Shown here: positions 49,951-58,561 of the stretch, in pieces
Layout: each line of letters opens with the position of its first letter
Position numbering within the stretch: position 1 is the stretch's first letter
Source: Clostridia bacterium
GTDB taxonomy: Bacteria; Bacillota; Clostridia; Oscillospirales; CAG-272
Assembly (NCBI GenBank): GCA_017462035.1
Contig: JAFTRY010000034.1
Span: 1-64,000, forward strand
Reading direction: 5' to 3'
Length of the DNA: 64,000 nt
Position numbers and translations under genes: made by a program
Notes under the pieces: generated by a model
Databases searched by the model: none
Seen by the model: the letters and a program-made list of their open reading frames with translations, nothing else
Told to the model about the DNA's origin: nothing

Positions 49951-50628
49951 CTAAAAAATTTGTTTCTCATATTCGTCCGTTACCGGAAGGCAATCGGTTC
50001 CCGAAACAATATAATGATTGATCAGATCTACCCCTGCCTCACTCAGTGCCTGGCGGATCCGTTTGGTAGCTTTCATGTCGTGATCCGAGGGTAGAAGCAT
50101 GCCGTCGGGATGGTTGTGTGCCAAAACGGCAGAGGTGGCGTGGTGACAGCAAGATAACTGAACGGCGCGTCTGATCGAAAGCTGAGAGAAGGAAGCAAGT
50201 CCCTCGCCAAGCTTTTCCGTATGGATCAAATGCCCGGAGCTTCCGAACAGGAGCAGATATACCTCTTCCCGGGAGGAGGAAAGCAAAAGACTGACCAAAT
50301 AATGGCGAAGATCCGCTTCGGTGGATAAACGGCGAACCTTTTCTGCCCGTTCACTGTATGCGGCGGCGTTGACAGCAGCGAGGGTTCTTAGGAATAGGGC
50401 AGTTTGCAGACCCACGCCCTCCACTTCGGTGAGGGCGGAAATGTCGGCATCCAGTATCCGACGGAGCGAGCCGAACCGAGCTAACAGCCGATGGGCAATT
50501 TCGTTGGTGTTTCTGCGTGGGATGGAATAGAATAGCAACAGTTCCAAGAGCTCATGCTTTTCCAGTTGAGAGCCGGAAAGAAATTTACGTCTCAAACGGC
50601 CACGGTGCCCGTCATGTATCTGTTTCAA
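49951..50628 (-). CDS. radC: RadC/JAB domain protein
   Basis: A 225-residue RadC-family protein. A helix-hairpin-helix region (ALTEVEGVGLQTALFL) precedes a JAB metalloprotease-like domain with HNHPDGMLLPSDHD. The biochemical role of RadC is not settled; the old link to radiation repair has been withdrawn. The start codon is TTG at 50628, with GGAGGT 6 nt upstream; no in-frame ATG or GTG is nearby. The gene has its own promoter and is divergent from the DUF378 gene. Confidence 0.9.
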   Translation of the reverse strand: MKQIHDGHRGRLRRKFLSGSQLEKHELLELLLFYSIPRRNTNEIAHRLLARFGSLRRILDADISALTEVEGVGLQTALFLRTLAAVNAAAYSERAEKVRRLSTEADLRHYLVSLLLSSSREEVYLLLFGSSGHLIHTEKLGEGLASFSQLSIRRAVQLSCCHHATSAVLAHNHPDGMLLPSDHDMKATKRIRQALSEAGVDLINHYIVSGTDCLPVTDEYEKQIF

Positions 50629-50661
50629 GGGAGACCTCCAGGGGAAATAAATGTTATATTC

Positions 50662-50690
50662 ATTTTACCATATTTTACAAATTTCGTCAA
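50662..50690 (-). promoter_or_regulatory. Promoter of radC
   Basis: On the minus strand TTGACG (50690-50685) and TAAAAT (50667-50662) are 17 bp apart. Confidence 0.75.
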
Positions 50691-50798
50691 TCCTTTTTCA
50701 TTTTTTTCATGAGTTGGGGGGAATTGGCGTTCATAAAGAAAAGGAGTTAGAACAAACTAAATGTGAGCGGCAAAACCGTTTTAAAGGAGGTTGAAACT

Positions 50799-51014
50799 AT
50801 GATCATGGACCGAATCGCCTTAATTGTAACGATTATTGGCGCTTTGAACTGGGGAAGCATCGGCTTATTTCAATTTGATCTGGTTGCGTGGCTGTTTGGC
50901 GGACAAACTGCTCTGGGAAGCCGGATCGTGTATACCGTAGTTGCCCTGGCAGGTATTTGGTGTGTTTCTCTGATCTTCCGTGCCAGAGAACGATTTGAAG
51001 CTTTGGACGAGTAA
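50799..51014 (+). CDS. DUF378 family small membrane protein
   Basis: A 71-residue protein with two hydrophobic helices. The GALNWGSIGLFQFDLVAWLF stretch and the following SRIVYTVVALAGIW are the DUF378 pattern. Its function is unknown. AAGGAGG is 8 nt before the ATG at 50799; an earlier GTG lacks support. No clear promoter is seen. A bidirectional terminator follows. Confidence 0.88.
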   Translation: MIMDRIALIVTIIGALNWGSIGLFQFDLVAWLFGGQTALGSRIVYTVVALAGIWCVSLIFRARERFEALDE

Positions 51015-51091
51015 GAGCGTACCGTTAACGATTTTCAACAATACAGCCGGGGAGTGAAATGCCGAATCCCGGTTTGCGATGTCGCGAAAAT

Positions 51092-51135
51092 AAAAAGTCC
51101 GAAGGTCGATGAGTGTTCGACCTTCGGACTTTTTT
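51092..51135. terminator. Bidirectional terminator
   Basis: An 18-bp perfect stem (51092-51109 with 51117-51134), with A and T runs on both sides, lies between the DUF378 gene and the XRE-GlmM gene. Confidence 0.93.
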
Positions 51136-51152
51136 GTTATGAATCGTGAAGC

Positions 51153-52775
51153 TTATTCTACTAAGTGTCCCTTTCGTGCGACTACGTCTGCCAGAGCATC
51201 CGCATATTCACGGCATAGCTCCTCGCTTTCGCTTTCGATCATGATACGGATCACGGGTTCAGTTCCGCTTTGACGGAGCAATACCCGTCCCCGTCCCGCA
51301 ATCTTCTTCTCAATGGCTTCCGCCATACTCAAAACGTCGGCATCGTTCAGTGCCGCCGCCTTACTTCTCACCCGCAGATTCTTGGTGTACTGAGGATAGA
51401 GCATTACCGGCTCAGCCAGCTTTGCCAAAGAGAGCTTGCTGTCACAAACCTCTTCGGTGAGCATGATGGCGGTCAGCAGACCGTCACCGGTGGTGGCGTA
51501 CTTTTTGATAATAATGTGTCCCGATTGCTCACCGCCCAGGCAGAAATCGTTTTTCTGCATGCATTCGTAAACAAATCGGTCTCCCACCGTGGTTTGGGCA
51601 CACTTCATGCCTTCTTTTTCCAGACTTGCCACAAAGCCGCTGTTGGACATTACAGTGGCAACAACGGTATCGCCGTTCAGCATACCGCGCTGTCTGAGGC
51701 GCTTGCCCAAGATATAAAGAATGGCATCACCGTCCACAATGTTTCCGTTTCCGTCCACTGCCAGACAGCGGTCAGCATCTCCGTCAAAGGCAAAGCCCAT
51801 ATCCAGGTGCTGATCCCGTACCAGATGGCAGAGAGCATCCATATGAGTAGAGCCGCAATCTCGGTTGACGTTGATGCCGTCCGGGTTGGCTCCGATTACC
51901 ACGGTCTGAGCACCTAACGCCTCAAAGACCGAGCGAGCGATCATCCAGGAGGCACCATTGGCGCAATCCAGACCGATCTTCAGCTTCTTGTAGGAGTTGG
52001 AGGCAAGGGAGATCAGGTACCCTACGTAACGGTTTCTTCCGGACACATAGTCCACAATACAGCCGACTCGCTCCCGTTGTGCCAAGGGAAGATCCTCCCC
52101 GACCACACCCAACTCACGCAAGTTGCCGTCCAAATACGCCTCGATCAGAGAGGTGGTCTTGTCGTCCAGCTTTTCGCCGAATCGGTTGATTACTTTGATT
52201 CCGTTGTCGTAGAAGGGGTTGTGAGAGGCGGTAATCATAATGCCGCAATCAAACTCATCCAGACGGGTCACGTAGGACACACTGGGGGTGGTGGTAACGT
52301 GCAGCATGTAGGCATCGGCACCGGAAGCTGTAATACCTGCTACCAGGGAATATTCCAACATATAGCTGGAGCGTCGGGTATCCTTTCCGATGACGATACG
52401 GGGACGGTAGCCCGCCTTGCGGCATCCGGAGAGCTCGGAGGAGAAATACCAGCCGAGAAATCGTCCCACCTTGTAAGCGTGCATGGAGGTCAAAGTCAGG
52501 TTTGCTTCGCCTCGGAAGCCGTCTGTACCAAAATATTTGTTGGAAGATCCGGTTCCGGGAGAGGGCTTTTTTAATTCGATCTTATCGTGAAGGAGCTCAT
52601 CGCAAGAGACTTCAAATAAGTCACACAGGAGAAGCACCTTGTCAATTTGGGGAAGGGCTTGATTCATTTCCCATTTAGAGACCGATTGCCGGGAAACCGA
52701 GATCTTCTCTGCCAGTTGCTCTTGGGACAGACCCGAAAGCGTACGAAGCTGTGTAATCTTTTCACCAATCGTCAT
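51153..52775 (-). CDS. XRE DNA-binding domain fused to phosphoglucosamine mutase
   Basis: A 540-residue fusion. Residues 1-65 are a canonical XRE helix-turn-helix (GLSQEQLAEKISVSRQSVSKWE). From residue 79 (NKYFGTDGFRGEAN) the protein is a full-length GlmM, which interconverts glucosamine 6- and 1-phosphate for cell-wall precursor synthesis. All active-site elements are present: phosphoserine Ser184 (TASHNP), metal loop DGDADR (331-336), sugar loop GGEQSGH (414-420) and phosphate loop RQSGTEP (501-507). The only ribosome binding site (AAAGGA) lies before the XRE part, and no start codon sits at the domain junction, so the fusion is real in this sequence. The cdaA-cdaR genes that usually flank glmM are absent. 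It may be a bifunctional enzyme-regulator (inference). Confidence 0.9.
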   Translation of the reverse strand: MTIGEKITQLRTLSGLSQEQLAEKISVSRQSVSKWEMNQALPQIDKVLLLCDLFEVSCDELLHDKIELKKPSPGTGSSNKYFGTDGFRGEANLTLTSMHAYKVGRFLGWYFSSELSGCRKAGYRPRIVIGKDTRRSSYMLEYSLVAGITASGADAYMLHVTTTPSVSYVTRLDEFDCGIMITASHNPFYDNGIKVINRFGEKLDDKTTSLIEAYLDGNLRELGVVGEDLPLAQRERVGCIVDYVSGRNRYVGYLISLASNSYKKLKIGLDCANGASWMIARSVFEALGAQTVVIGANPDGINVNRDCGSTHMDALCHLVRDQHLDMGFAFDGDADRCLAVDGNGNIVDGDAILYILGKRLRQRGMLNGDTVVATVMSNSGFVASLEKEGMKCAQTTVGDRFVYECMQKNDFCLGGEQSGHIIIKKYATTGDGLLTAIMLTEEVCDSKLSLAKLAEPVMLYPQYTKNLRVRSKAAALNDADVLSMAEAIEKKIAGRGRVLLRQSGTEPVIRIMIESESEELCREYADALADVVARKGHLVE

Positions 52776-52891
52776 AAAATGTCAGTTCCTTTCTGCGCAA
52801 ATAGACCCGCGTGAGGGATCCTACCATTAATAATTATTACAATCATAACACAATCATGAATGAAATTCCACCAACTTTGCTTTGATTTTTA

Positions 52892-52908
52892 CGCAACTAT
52901 TGGTTGCG
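52892..52908. promoter_or_regulatory. Dyad CGCAAC-N5-GTTGCG, candidate operator
   Basis: A perfect 6-bp inverted repeat with a 5-bp spacer lies about 12-28 bp downstream of the predicted start of transcription of XRE-GlmM. The size and spacing fit an XRE dimer site, so autoregulation is possible. Confidence 0.4.
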
Positions 52909-52926
52909 ACCCGAAAATCTGTTTTT

Positions 52927-52935
52927 ATTATACCA
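52927..52935 (-). promoter_or_regulatory. Extended -10 promoter of XRE-GlmM
   Basis: On the minus strand TGG precedes TATAAT (52932-52927), an extended -10 element. The -35 region is poor. The leader would be about 145 nt. Confidence 0.6.
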
Positions 52936-53154
52936 CACAATTCAAGGAAATATTACGAAAAATATGTAAACTTTAATTGGAAAAAGCATGTGCCGAAATT
53001 GTTTTTTTACTTTATTGTGGCAGTAGAGGTTATTTTTATTGTCGGAGACCGTTGAAGAAGCGTGTTGTGAAAAAGAAAAGGGAGGTATTGTGGTTCCGAG
53101 AGCGGAGCAAACTATGAAAGAGAATCAAAGAAAAAGGGAATGAAGAGAGAATGT

Positions 53155-54285
53155 ATGAAAATGAAAGTTTTTTGGGATCGGATCTTGGCGGCGTATTTGG
53201 CTGTGCTGATTTTCCTTGGGGGAACGGCACTGTTGCTTGGTAAACAAAGTGCTTTCTCTGCTCGCGAAAACCGAGCACTGAGCCGTTGGCAGTCTCTTCG
53301 CGCGGAAGAGGTGTGGCAGGGAGGCTTTATTCAATCTCTGTCACGGATTTGCTCCGATCAGTTCCCTCTTCGAGAGAGCCTCGTGGCTCTGCGCGCCAAT
53401 ATCGAGCGATTGCTTGGAAAGGGAGAGCACCATGGGGTCTTGTGGGGAAAGGACGGCTACTTGATTCCGAGAGATGAATATTCTGACATTTCCGTGTTGA
53501 AGGAAAATGTTGCCGCTCTGTCGACTCTTTGCGACAATGGCGCCGTCCCGGCTGAGGTATGGATCCTTCCGCGCAGTGTCGACGTAATGAACGATAAGCT
53601 TCCCGATCTCTATGAGCAGCCCGACTTGGAACGGTTAATGTCGATCTTGGGCGCTTTTTCCCCCTCGTATGAAAGGCTGACGCGAGTTCTGCGAACGCGG
53701 GCTGCCGAGGGAGAGCAGGTTTGGTACCGTACCGACCACCATTTTACTACGGCAGGGGCATATGAGACTTACCGAGTGTTGGTACAAACTCTGGGGATCG
53801 ATCCCATGCCATGCTCCTACTTTACCGAGGAAACCGTTAGTGACACCTTCTTGGGAAGCTCCTATTCCGCGGTGGGAGGAGTGGCGGAGCAAGCTGACCA
53901 CGTCATCCTCTATCGATATGAAAATGATGACCGCTTTCAAATAGAGGTCGGTAAAACAAAAACGGTCGTAAAAGGATTTTACGACCGCTCTAAACTGAAC
54001 AATAAGGATCAATATGAAATTTTTCTCGGCGGGAATCACGATTTTGTGCGGGTTACCGATCCTACCCAAGAGGAGCACCCCCGTTATCTTCTGGTGAAGG
54101 ATAGCTTTGCCAATTGTCTGATTCCCTTTTTGGCAATTCACGCGGATTTGGACGTGGTGGATCTTCGGTATACCTCCTTGCCTCTATCCGCTTATACGGA
54201 AGCGGAGGAATACGACGGGATACTCGTGGTGGCGGGACTGGATACCTTGGCTACGGATCCGTCCTTTCGGAGAGTGTCTCCGTAG
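53155..54285 (+). CDS. DHHW family protein (AlgJ/AlgX-like)
   Basis: A 376-residue protein with an N-terminal membrane anchor (RILAAYLAVLIFLGGTALLLG). The mature part has YRTDHHFTTAGAY, the DHHW-family signature with Phe in place of Trp, and a late LVKDSFANCLIPFL block carrying the SGNH-like serine. Related proteins are used in acetylation of surface polysaccharides. Three in-frame ATGs (53140, 53155, 53161) are possible and none has a strong ribosome binding site. Its last 35 bp overlap the convergent nnrD gene. Confidence 0.82.
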   Translation: MKMKVFWDRILAAYLAVLIFLGGTALLLGKQSAFSARENRALSRWQSLRAEEVWQGGFIQSLSRICSDQFPLRESLVALRANIERLLGKGEHHGVLWGKDGYLIPRDEYSDISVLKENVAALSTLCDNGAVPAEVWILPRSVDVMNDKLPDLYEQPDLERLMSILGAFSPSYERLTRVLRTRAAEGEQVWYRTDHHFTTAGAYETYRVLVQTLGIDPMPCSYFTEETVSDTFLGSSYSAVGGVAEQADHVILYRYENDDRFQIEVGKTKTVVKGFYDRSKLNNKDQYEIFLGGNHDFVRVTDPTQEEHPRYLLVKDSFANCLIPFLAIHADLDVVDLRYTSLPLSAYTEAEEYDGILVVAGLDTLATDPSFRRVSP

Positions 54286-55171
54286 AATCCGACAGGAAAC
54301 TCTCTGCCTGTTTTAATACCTTTGGAAGAGCATCCAGAAGGTCTCTCGCCATGACGGCATACTCGCTCAGAGCTTGAGCGGCATGATCGCCGCATAGTCC
54401 GTGAAGATAAACTCCCAGAGCGGTATAGCTGAGAGGATCGGGACAACTGCTTCCAAGCTGTGCGAACAGTCCGCCCAAAAGACCGGCAAGGATATCTCCC
54501 GCGCCGCCGGTAGCCATGCCGCTGTTGCCTGTTGGATTGAGATAGAGCCGGGGTCCCCCGTCACTGACCACGGTATGGTGATCCTTCAGAACGCAGATCA
54601 CACCGTGCTGTTTTGCGAATTCGTAAGCGGTCCTCTTTGGATGCTCCAAAATTTTCTCTACGCTTTTCCCGCATAAGCGGGACATTTCAGCGGCGTGAGG
54701 AGTCAGGATGGCTCCCTGCGTTCTACCCAAAAGAGAGGGATTGAGAGCGAGGAGATTCAGCGCATCCGCGTCCAATATGGTTGGCTTTTTCGGGGCGCGC
54801 AGAATCTCTGCCAAAATGGTGCGGGAAACCGTATTGACACCCAGACCGCAACCAACCACCCATACATCCGCCCATTGAAGAGCGAGACGGAACTCTTCCA
54901 TATTGGGAGATGCTTCATTATACTCTGTGACAATTGCCTCGGGAATCAAGGTTTGAAGAATGGCTCGGTTTTCCTGTATTGTGTAGATTCGCACGAGTCC
55001 GGCTCCCATTCGGTAGGCGGCTTTTGCGGCAAAATAAGCGGCACCGGACATCCCGGATGAGCCGCATACGCAAAGCACACGGCCAAAGGTTCCCTTGTGG
55101 GAACGGGCAGGTCGGAGCGGAAGCAGAGTGAGGTCACGCATGGTATAAGAAAAAACGGAATAGTCTGACAT
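54251..55171 (-). CDS. nnrD: ADP-dependent NAD(P)H-hydrate dehydratase
   Basis: A 306-residue carbohydrate-kinase-fold enzyme that repairs hydrated NAD(P)H. Key blocks are SHKGTFGRVLCVCGS near the start, VVGCGLGVN in the middle, and the catalytic NSGMATGGAGDILAG. The usual N-terminal epimerase domain (NnrE) is not fused here. AGGAGG precedes the ATG at 55171. Its 3' end overlaps the convergent DHHW gene by 35 bp, without a terminator between them. Confidence 0.93.
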   Translation of the reverse strand: MSDYSVFSYTMRDLTLLPLRPARSHKGTFGRVLCVCGSSGMSGAAYFAAKAAYRMGAGLVRIYTIQENRAILQTLIPEAIVTEYNEASPNMEEFRLALQWADVWVVGCGLGVNTVSRTILAEILRAPKKPTILDADALNLLALNPSLLGRTQGAILTPHAAEMSRLCGKSVEKILEHPKRTAYEFAKQHGVICVLKDHHTVVSDGGPRLYLNPTGNSGMATGGAGDILAGLLGGLFAQLGSSCPDPLSYTALGVYLHGLCGDHAAQALSEYAVMARDLLDALPKVLKQAESFLSDSTETLSERTDP

Positions 55172-55236
55172 GGCAGTCCTCCTGTTCATCTGAAATGAGA
55201 GATCGAGGTGGGTGAGAAGCCATCAAGATTAGGTTT

Positions 55237-55265
55237 ATTCTAACATATATTGCAAGGAAAGTAAA
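55237..55265 (-). promoter_or_regulatory. Candidate promoter of nnrD
   Basis: On the minus strand TTTACT (55265-55260) and TAGAAT (55242-55237) are 17 bp apart. Confidence 0.5.
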
Positions 55266-55324
55266 GAAAAAATTCCTCAAAAAGCTGAAAAAAGAGAAAT
55301 TCCCAACAATATTCAAAAAAACTC

Positions 55325-55353
55325 TTGACAAGCGAAGAAAAATCTATTATAAT
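55325..55353 (+). promoter_or_regulatory. Consensus promoter of yceD-rpmF
   Basis: A perfect TTGACA (55325-55330) and TATAAT (55348-55353) are 17 bp apart. Confidence 0.88.
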
Positions 55354-55432
55354 ATGTATTGTCGCATTTTATGTCAATCAAATTGGTTTATGCGGTAAGC
55401 CTTAAGATTCAGAACGGGCGGGAGGGTAGAAA

Positions 55433-55957
55433 ATGGTTGTTGATGTTGCCCCGCTTCTTCGAGGAGAAGTAAAACGGGTGGACATCGATTATCGGTTATC
55501 CCCCGAGCAAATAGACGGAGTCTTCTTTGATTCCGATGCCCATGTTATAGGTAGAATTACGGATAACGCGGGGTATATGCGTCTGGTTTTGAAAGCAGAG
55601 CTGAGTTATCACGGAGAGTGCGCGAGATGTCTTGCTCCGGTAAACGGAGTTTTCTCTCTTGACTTTGAACGTACGGTGGTGACTGAGGGAACTCTAACGG
55701 AACAACAGGATGCGGAAGATTCGGATGAATATGTCGTGTTGAACGGTACGGAGCTGGATGTAGATGAGCCTCTGAGAGAGGAGCTTCTGCTCGGATTTCC
55801 CACAAGACTTCTTTGCTCTGAGGATTGCCCGGGGCTGTGTCCCCGTTGCGGAAAACCGAGGCGGGAAGGAGATTGCGGTTGCGGTGGGAAGGAGATCGAC
55901 CCACGGCTGGCAATTCTGAAAACCTTTTTTGATGACAGCGAAGAGGAAAACAATTAA
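55433..55957 (+). CDS. yceD: YceD/DUF177 family protein
   Basis: A 174-residue DUF177 protein. CARCLAP in the middle and a C-terminal cysteine cluster (LCSEDCPGLCPRCG, then DCGCGG) are typical of the Bacillota form. In bacteria and plants the family is tied to 23S rRNA accumulation, and the gene almost always precedes rpmF, as it does here. GGGAGGG precedes the ATG. rpmF follows after 48 bp. Confidence 0.93.
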   Translation: MVVDVAPLLRGEVKRVDIDYRLSPEQIDGVFFDSDAHVIGRITDNAGYMRLVLKAELSYHGECARCLAPVNGVFSLDFERTVVTEGTLTEQQDAEDSDEYVVLNGTELDVDEPLREELLLGFPTRLLCSEDCPGLCPRCGKPRREGDCGCGGKEIDPRLAILKTFFDDSEEENN

Positions 55958-56005
55958 TTTATATAAATATGAAAGTGTTATACACGCTTCAAGGAGGTGT
56001 AGATA

Positions 56006-56191
56006 ATGGCAGTACCGAAGAAGAAAGTATCCAAGGCTCGTAGAGACAAGAGACGCTCCAACAACTGGAAATTGTCTCTTCCTGGCATGACCAAGTGCCC
56101 CAAGTGCGGCGAGTTCGTAAGAAATCACCGTGTTTGCAAGTCTTGCGGATATTACGACGGCAAGGAAGTGCTCAAGGTTGAGAGCAAATAA
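56006..56191 (+). CDS. rpmF: Ribosomal protein L32
   Basis: A 61-residue L32 of the zinc-binding type. The N-terminus [19 protein letters not shown] is characteristic, and the zinc site is CPKC followed by CKSC. AAGGAGG precedes the ATG. It is co-transcribed with yceD. The fatty acid genes (plsX, fapR) that follow rpmF in many Bacillota are not here. Confidence 0.97.
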   Translation: MAVPKKKVSKARRDKRRSNNWKLSLPGMTKCPKCGEFVRNHRVCKSCGYYDGKEVLKVESK

Positions 56192-56202
56192 TGAAAAGAG
56201 AG

Positions 56203-56235
56203 CGGCTTTGTTGTTGTGACAAGCCGTTTTTCTTT
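56203..56235 (+). terminator. Terminator of yceD-rpmF
   Basis: A 6-bp stem CGGCTT/AAGCCG (56203-56208 with 56221-56226) with a 12-nt loop is followed by TTTTTC and more T. Confidence 0.7.
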
Positions 56236-56280
56236 ATTTTTTAGTGTCCTTTCCGTGACACCTTGATAGAGGAGATGCCT

Positions 56281-56952
56281 ATGAACCGTGCTAAAAGAGC
56301 TTATGCGCTATACCTTGCCCGCCGCCTGGGAGTCGGTGCTCTCTTGCTGTGCCTTCTGCTTGGGTGTCTTTGTTCCTGTCAAAAGGATGAGCCGGAGGAA
56401 GAAGCTGTTCTTACGGCAATAGATTATGATGTGGTAGAGGACTGGTCGGAGTACGTTTTGCTTTCTCAGTATACGGGTCTTGAAATTTGTTTGCAACAGG
56501 AAGCTGATTCCAAGAGCGAGCAAGTCTGGAAAACAGTGCTGGGACAAGCTGAAATTCTTCACTATCCCGAGGAACAGGTGAGCTACTACGCGGCGCAGAC
56601 ACGGGCAACTTACCGTTATTATGCTCAGCAAAACGGTTGGAGTCTGGAGGAAACGATGGAAAAGCTGGGAGTCACTGAGGAATCCATTCTTGCCGAGGCA
56701 AGGGACATGGTGAAGGGGGACTTGGTGTACCGTTACATCGTGGCGGATGCAGGCATCGCGCTGACGGAGGAAGAAAAAGCGAGCCTCTTTGACCGATATG
56801 CTCGTCAGTATGCCGAGACGTACGGCTATGAGCTGAGCTATGTGACAGCTTCTCTTTCTGAACTGGTGTACGATTCCATGCTCTATGATAAGACTATGGA
56901 ATACCTCATAGTAAATAATACCTTCGTTGTTTCGGCGGAGGAGATTTCGTAA
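56281..56952 (+). CDS. Lipoprotein with trigger factor C-terminal-like domain
   Basis: A 223-residue lipoprotein. The signal peptide ends at a Cys-rich lipobox (GCLCSC). The mature helical part (about 85-200; YYAAQTRATYRYYAQQNGWSL followed by EETMEKLGVTEESILAEA) has the pattern of the trigger factor C-terminal chaperone domain. No PPIase domain is present. It could be an outer-face chaperone or foldase-like factor (inference). GAGGAG precedes the ATG at 56281. It is the first of five closely spaced genes and has no clear promoter. Confidence 0.75.
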   Translation: MNRAKRAYALYLARRLGVGALLLCLLLGCLCSCQKDEPEEEAVLTAIDYDVVEDWSEYVLLSQYTGLEICLQQEADSKSEQVWKTVLGQAEILHYPEEQVSYYAAQTRATYRYYAQQNGWSLEETMEKLGVTEESILAEARDMVKGDLVYRYIVADAGIALTEEEKASLFDRYARQYAETYGYELSYVTASLSELVYDSMLYDKTMEYLIVNNTFVVSAEEIS

Positions 56953-56961
56953 GGCGGTGTC

Positions 56962-57717
56962 ATGGGAAAATACAGTGGACTTTTGATTTGCGCGGACTTT
57001 GACGGTACGCTGGTTTATAACGGTCAAATCTCGCCCGGAAATTTGGATGCCATCCGTCGCTTCCAGCAAGGGGGCGGCTGGCTGACGCTGGCAACGGGAC
57101 GGTATCCGAATGTACTAAGGGATCATGGAGTAGCCTTTCGGTGTAACGCGCCCTTGATTTGCATGAATGGAGCGATCCTCTACGACGAGGAAACGGAAAA
57201 AGCTTTGTATGAAGGCTTTATAGAGGAATCCTGCGAGGAGCTGTTGCTTGACGCGATTCGACGCTGTCAAGAGGTGCGGGAACTTGTGTTTTGCATGGCA
57301 GAGGGACGGCGCGCTCAACATGTCAGTCCGTCGGATATACCACTGATCCGGGAGCTTTGCGGTAAACCTCTTTACAAGATCCTGATTCACGTGTCTGCCC
57401 GGCAGGGAGTGACGCTGCGAGACTATCTTCGGGAAAAATCCGAGGGACGGTACCTGGTAGATCGAAGCTGGCATAGCGGTGTAGAGATTCAAGGGATTGG
57501 CTATGATAAAGGAAAAACGGCGCGTCGGCTAGCAAACATGTTAGACGCTGATTCACTCCTTTGCATAGGCGACTTTGATAACGACTTGTCCATGATCCGG
57601 GAGGCTGACGTAGGCTATGCCATGGGAAACGCTACCGAGGAGCTGAAGGCGGCAGCGGATCGGATCACCGCATCGGTAGAAGAGGATGGTTTCGCGCAAA
57701 TGATCGATGAGCTGTAG
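56962..57717 (+). CDS. Cof-type HAD-IIB phosphatase
   Basis: A 251-residue HAD phosphatase of the Cof type. Motif I is DFDGTL, motif II is ATGR, the lysine is in GYDKGKTA, and motif IV is GDFDNDLSM. A large type IIB cap lies between motifs II and III (about 80-185). Substrates of this group are small sugar phosphates or cofactors. It starts 9 bp after the lipoprotein gene. Confidence 0.92.
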   Translation: MGKYSGLLICADFDGTLVYNGQISPGNLDAIRRFQQGGGWLTLATGRYPNVLRDHGVAFRCNAPLICMNGAILYDEETEKALYEGFIEESCEELLLDAIRRCQEVRELVFCMAEGRRAQHVSPSDIPLIRELCGKPLYKILIHVSARQGVTLRDYLREKSEGRYLVDRSWHSGVEIQGIGYDKGKTARRLANMLDADSLLCIGDFDNDLSMIREADVGYAMGNATEELKAAADRITASVEEDGFAQMIDEL

Positions 57718-57763
57718 ATCCTCATAAAAGCTCAATGAATTTTAATCATAGAAAGCATGTAAT

Positions 57764-58534
57764 ATGAAAATTTTAGCCATTGGTGATATTGTAGGTACCC
57801 AAACCGTTGAGTATTTAAAGGAAAAACTCTGGAAGCTGAGAGACTCGCTGGCGGTAGATCTGGTGGTGGCGAACGGAGAAAATGCCACGGATATTCACGG
57901 TCTTAGCTCGGCGGATGCACAAAGAATTTTGGATGCCGGGGTGGACGTGATTACTTTAGGGAATCACGCCTACGGTCGAAGGGATCTTTGCGCCATGCTC
58001 AGTGACTCGGAGGCGATCATTCGCCCGGCGAACTATCCTACGCTGGCACCGGGCGGCGGGTATACCTTTTGCCGTGTAGGCGGTTGGAAGCTCCTTGTTG
58101 TCAATGTCATGGGAACTGCCCTGATGGAGTCTCTTGCCTGTCCCTTCGCTACGGTGGACCGAATTCTGGAAAGAGAAGAGGGGAATTATGATTTCGCGCT
58201 GATGGATATCCATGCGGAGGCAACCTCAGAGAAGCTGGCGTTGGCACGTTGGTTTGACGGTCGGATCCACGTGATGTTTGGAACTCATACTCATGTGCAG
58301 ACAGCAGATGAGCAGGTGCTTCCCAGGGGCAGCGGATATATTACGGACCTTGGTATGACCGGACCGAAAAATGGAATTATTGGTGCAGACGCGGATTCCG
58401 TGATTGAAAAATTCCGCACAAAAATGCCGACCAGATTTCGTGCGGCAGAAGGGGAAATTGAAGGTCAAGGTGCTCTTTATGATTTGGATACAAGCAAAAA
58501 AATGGTGATTAGTGTTAAACGCATAAAATTTTAA
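57764..58534 (+). CDS. ymdB: YmdB family metallophosphoesterase
   Basis: A 256-residue YmdB homologue. The dinuclear metal ligands fall where expected: Asp8, Glu39, Asn40, Asn67, His68, His150, His175 and His177. In Bacillus YmdB hydrolyses 2',3'-cyclic nucleotides and affects biofilm and motility choices. It is followed by mrnC. The ribosome binding site is weak (GAAAG), so it may rely on translation from upstream. Confidence 0.94.
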   Translation: MKILAIGDIVGTQTVEYLKEKLWKLRDSLAVDLVVANGENATDIHGLSSADAQRILDAGVDVITLGNHAYGRRDLCAMLSDSEAIIRPANYPTLAPGGGYTFCRVGGWKLLVVNVMGTALMESLACPFATVDRILEREEGNYDFALMDIHAEATSEKLALARWFDGRIHVMFGTHTHVQTADEQVLPRGSGYITDLGMTGPKNGIIGADADSVIEKFRTKMPTRFRAAEGEIEGQGALYDLDTSKKMVISVKRIKF

Positions 58535-58561
58535 AAAACGCAATGAAAACAAGGAGTGACT

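Larger units (their letters stand above)
52776..53154. other. Divergent intergenic region upstream of XRE-GlmM
   Basis: This 379-bp region has an extended -10 promoter for XRE-GlmM (52927-52935), a dyad just downstream of it (52892-52908) and a perfect 12-bp palindrome TAATAATTATTA (52828-52839). I see no convincing promoter for the plus-strand DHHW gene and no coding sequence. Confidence 0.6.
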
